From the NCBI GenBank assembly GCA_044869955.1, contig JBIOYC010000031.1, positions 1-7,953 on the forward strand: DNA of 7,953 nt. Reading direction: 5' to 3'. This document shows positions 7,272 to 7,953 of this stretch, in pieces. The position numbers and the translations under genes were made by a program. The DNA is from CALMKX01 sp044869955. GTDB lineage: Bacteria > Acidobacteriota > Thermoanaerobaculia > Multivoradales > SZUA-115. Each line of letters starts with the position of its first letter. Position 1 is the first letter of the stretch. The notes beneath the pieces were generated by a model. It did not search any database and had not been told where the DNA came from. It saw only the letters and a list, made by a program, of their open reading frames with translations.

Positions 7272-7455
7272 GCGGGTGTCTCCCTCCCGACGTCAAGACG
7301 TTGGCCGGCGAGCGAGCAAGCGGGGTGCCACGGGGAGCGGTCGGCACGAGTGAGGCAGGACGGCCTCCGATCCCCGCCGCGCGGGCTCGGCTGGGGCGTA
7401 TTTTTCCCACGTGCGGGTAGCGGGCTGCCCGGGGGGGCGCAGCGAAGCTCGCAGT
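7272..7455 (-). other. Leader region upstream of the operon; no gene seen
   Basis: These 184 bases separate the operon start from the repeat hairpin. An open frame crosses it on the minus strand (7268-7531) but has repeat-derived, Arg/Pro-rich content and no family resemblance, so I do not call a gene. It holds the Shine-Dalgarno site and a short inverted repeat, ACGTC-AA-GACGT, at 7290-7301. The only A-rich tract, GGGAAAAATACG on the minus strand (about 7397-7408), could be part of a promoter. I cannot pair it with a convincing -35 element. The operon promoter probably lies here, by position only. Confidence 0.4.
7281..7288 (-). promoter_or_regulatory. Shine-Dalgarno site of the acyltransferase gene
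   Basis: On the minus strand this reads GGGAGGGA, nine bases from the ATG at 7271. It is the strongest ribosome binding site in the window and fixes the start of the first operon gene. Confidence 0.7.
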
Positions 7456-7493
7456 ACCCCCTCACCCTAACCCTCTCCCCCCTGCGGGGGGCG
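7456..7493 (+). repeat. G/C-tract repeat, copy 1 (left arm of hairpin)
   Basis: This copy begins ACCCCCTCACCC, continues TAACCCTCTCCCCCC, and ends with a TGCGGGGGGCG block. It is the exact reverse complement of copy 2 over 38 bases, and its first 27 bases are identical to copy 3. Inside it, CCCCCC-TGC-GGGGGG (7477-7491) is itself a 6-bp stem with a three-base loop. On the minus strand its tail reads as four G-tracts separated by AGA, TTA and TGA. Confidence 0.95.
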
Positions 7494-7530
7494 AGGGGAC
7501 CGGAAAAGCGGGGATCCCCTCTGATCCCCA

Positions 7531-7568
7531 CGCCCCCCGCAGGGGGGAGAGGGTTAGGGTGAGGGGGT
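7531..7568 (-). repeat. G/C-tract repeat, copy 2 (right arm of hairpin, overlaps DUF559 3' end)
   Basis: This is a perfect 38-base inverted copy of copy 1. On the plus strand it carries the G-rich side, with four G-runs spaced by AGA, TTA and TGA at 7542-7567. In the minus-strand gene that runs into it, the repeat is read as ACC CCC TCA CCC TAA. It therefore encodes the last four residues (TPSP) and the stop codon of the DUF559 protein. Confidence 0.95.
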
Positions 7569-7916
7569 TTTCTTCAGCTCCATCTCGATGGTCTCCAATA
7601 CCGCTCTCTGCGATTGCAGCACCTCGTGGTTCCAGAACCGCAGCACCCGGAACCCCTGCTCCTCGAGCTGTCGCGTCCGGTTCTCGTCGAAGGTAGTCTG
7701 CTCCTCCTGCGCATGCCCGCCGCCGTCGACCTCTATCACCACCCGCGCTTCCAGGCAGACGAAATCGACCACGAACGGGCCAACTGGCTCCTGGCGGCGA
7801 AACTTGAAGCCGCCCAGCTGGCGCCGACGCAGAGTCCGCCAGAGGGCTCGCTCGGTGGCGGTCGAGCCCTTGCGCAGGGCGCGAGCGCGGGCGATGCGCT
7901 CTGGGTCTCTCGGCAC
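7554..7916 (-). CDS. DUF559 family protein, PD-(D/E)XK / Vsr-like endonuclease fold
   Basis: This 120-residue protein matches DUF559 along its length. The N-terminal helix has ALRKGSTATERALW (13-26) with Glu22. Next come FKFRRQEPVGPFVVDFVC (37-54), the core VVIEVDGGGH (59-68), and a C-terminal GFRVLRFWNHEV (88-99). Asp51, Glu62 and Asp64 are placed as expected for the metal-binding residues of the PD-(D/E)XK nuclease superfamily, to which DUF559 is related along with Vsr mismatch endonuclease. Biochemical function for the family is largely unproven, so 'nuclease' is inferred from fold. The start is GTG 7916, where the conserved N-terminal Arg-rich helix begins. No good Shine-Dalgarno is seen except the G-tracts of the repeat 11 or more bases upstream. 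The gene sits between inverted copies of the same repeat, and its last four codons and stop are repeat sequence. It is separated from the downstream operon by 282 bases and is probably not functionally part of it. Confidence 0.92.
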   Translation of the reverse strand: MPRDPERIARARALRKGSTATERALWRTLRRRQLGGFKFRRQEPVGPFVVDFVCLEARVVIEVDGGGHAQEEQTTFDENRTRQLEEQGFRVLRFWNHEVLQSQRAVLETIEMELKKTPSP

Positions 7917-7926
7917 GGTTGGGAAG

Positions 7927-7953
7927 ACCCCCTCACCCTAACCCTCTCCCCCC
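7927..7953 (+). repeat. G/C-tract repeat, copy 3 (cut by window edge), upstream of DUF559
   Basis: The first 27 bases match copy 1 exactly and have the same orientation, so this copy is inverted relative to copy 2. The copy runs off the window and may be the left half of another hairpin. On the minus strand it places four G-tracts directly upstream of the DUF559 start codon, ending 10 bases before it. Confidence 0.92.

Larger units (their letters stand above)
7456..7568. other. Long inverted repeat (38-bp arms, 37-base centre) able to form a hairpin or cruciform
   Basis: Copies 1 and 2 pair perfectly for 38 bp. The centre (7494-7530) extends the pairing imperfectly after one mismatch (GGGGA at 7495-7499 against 7525-7529). 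It also contains the palindrome GGGGATCCCC at 7510-7519. The structure lies just after the DUF559 gene and 185 bases upstream of the operon. It could block readthrough by its stability, but no U-run follows it on the minus strand, so I do not call it a standard terminator. It has the look of a REP/BIME-type or MITE-like palindromic element. Confidence 0.85.

Noticed and set aside
7268..7531. Minus-strand 87-codon open frame across the leader and hairpin
   Set aside because: Its sequence is largely repeat-derived and Arg/Pro-rich, and it has no ribosome site. Such frames are common artefacts over this kind of repeat.
7456..7953. Three repeat copies considered as a CRISPR array
   Set aside because: The copies alternate in orientation, the spacing is irregular (37 and 358 bases), and a gene lies between two of them.

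Overview
This is a very GC-rich bacterial window in which every supported gene lies on the minus strand. Codon third positions are dominated by G and C, and start codons include GTG. Three things suggest a Gram-negative-type, deep-branching lineage such as Acidobacteriota, Myxococcota or a relative. These are a secreted M16 zinc peptidase, a PQQ-type propeller opening with a WPQFRG motif (in my recollection common in Acidobacteriota and Planctomycetota), and an AftB-like membrane glycosyltransferase. No gene here is diagnostic, so the lineage is an inference only.

Layout in transcription order, from the right edge leftward. (1) 7554-7953: a small DUF559 nuclease-fold gene bracketed by inverted copies of a C/G-tract repeat. 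(2) 7456-7568: two of these copies form a perfect 38-bp inverted repeat, and one of them supplies the DUF559 stop codon. (3) 7272-7455: a leader or intergenic stretch without a convincing gene. (4) 7271-1: an apparent operon encoding a membrane acyltransferase (family 3 type), a secreted ankyrin plus PQQ-like beta-propeller protein, an AftB-like GT-C glycosyltransferase, a small four-helix membrane protein, a nucleotidyltransferase/family-2 glycosyltransferase fusion, and the N-terminal part of an M16 metallopeptidase that runs off the left edge.

The operon genes are tightly packed. The acyltransferase and ankyrin genes abut (TGA within ATGA), the ankyrin and GT-C genes overlap by GTGA, and the fusion and M16 genes overlap by GTGA. 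Gaps of 56 and 100 bases flank the small membrane protein. A reasonable inference is a cell-envelope glycan module. The nucleotidyltransferase/GT2 fusion would make an activated sugar and transfer it to a polyprenyl phosphate. The GT-C enzyme would use that lipid-linked sugar on the outer face of the membrane, and the acyltransferase could decorate the product. The roles of the ankyrin/propeller protein and the M16 peptidase in this scheme are unknown.

The most unusual part is the DUF559/repeat unit. The repeat carries four G-tracts separated by exactly three bases each (a textbook G-quadruplex pattern with a telomere-like TTAGGG core). It brackets the gene as inverted copies and contributes its last four codons and stop codon. 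This may be a small repeat-associated mobile or selfish unit. No RNA genes, CRISPR arrays or insertion sequences with a recognisable transposase were seen.
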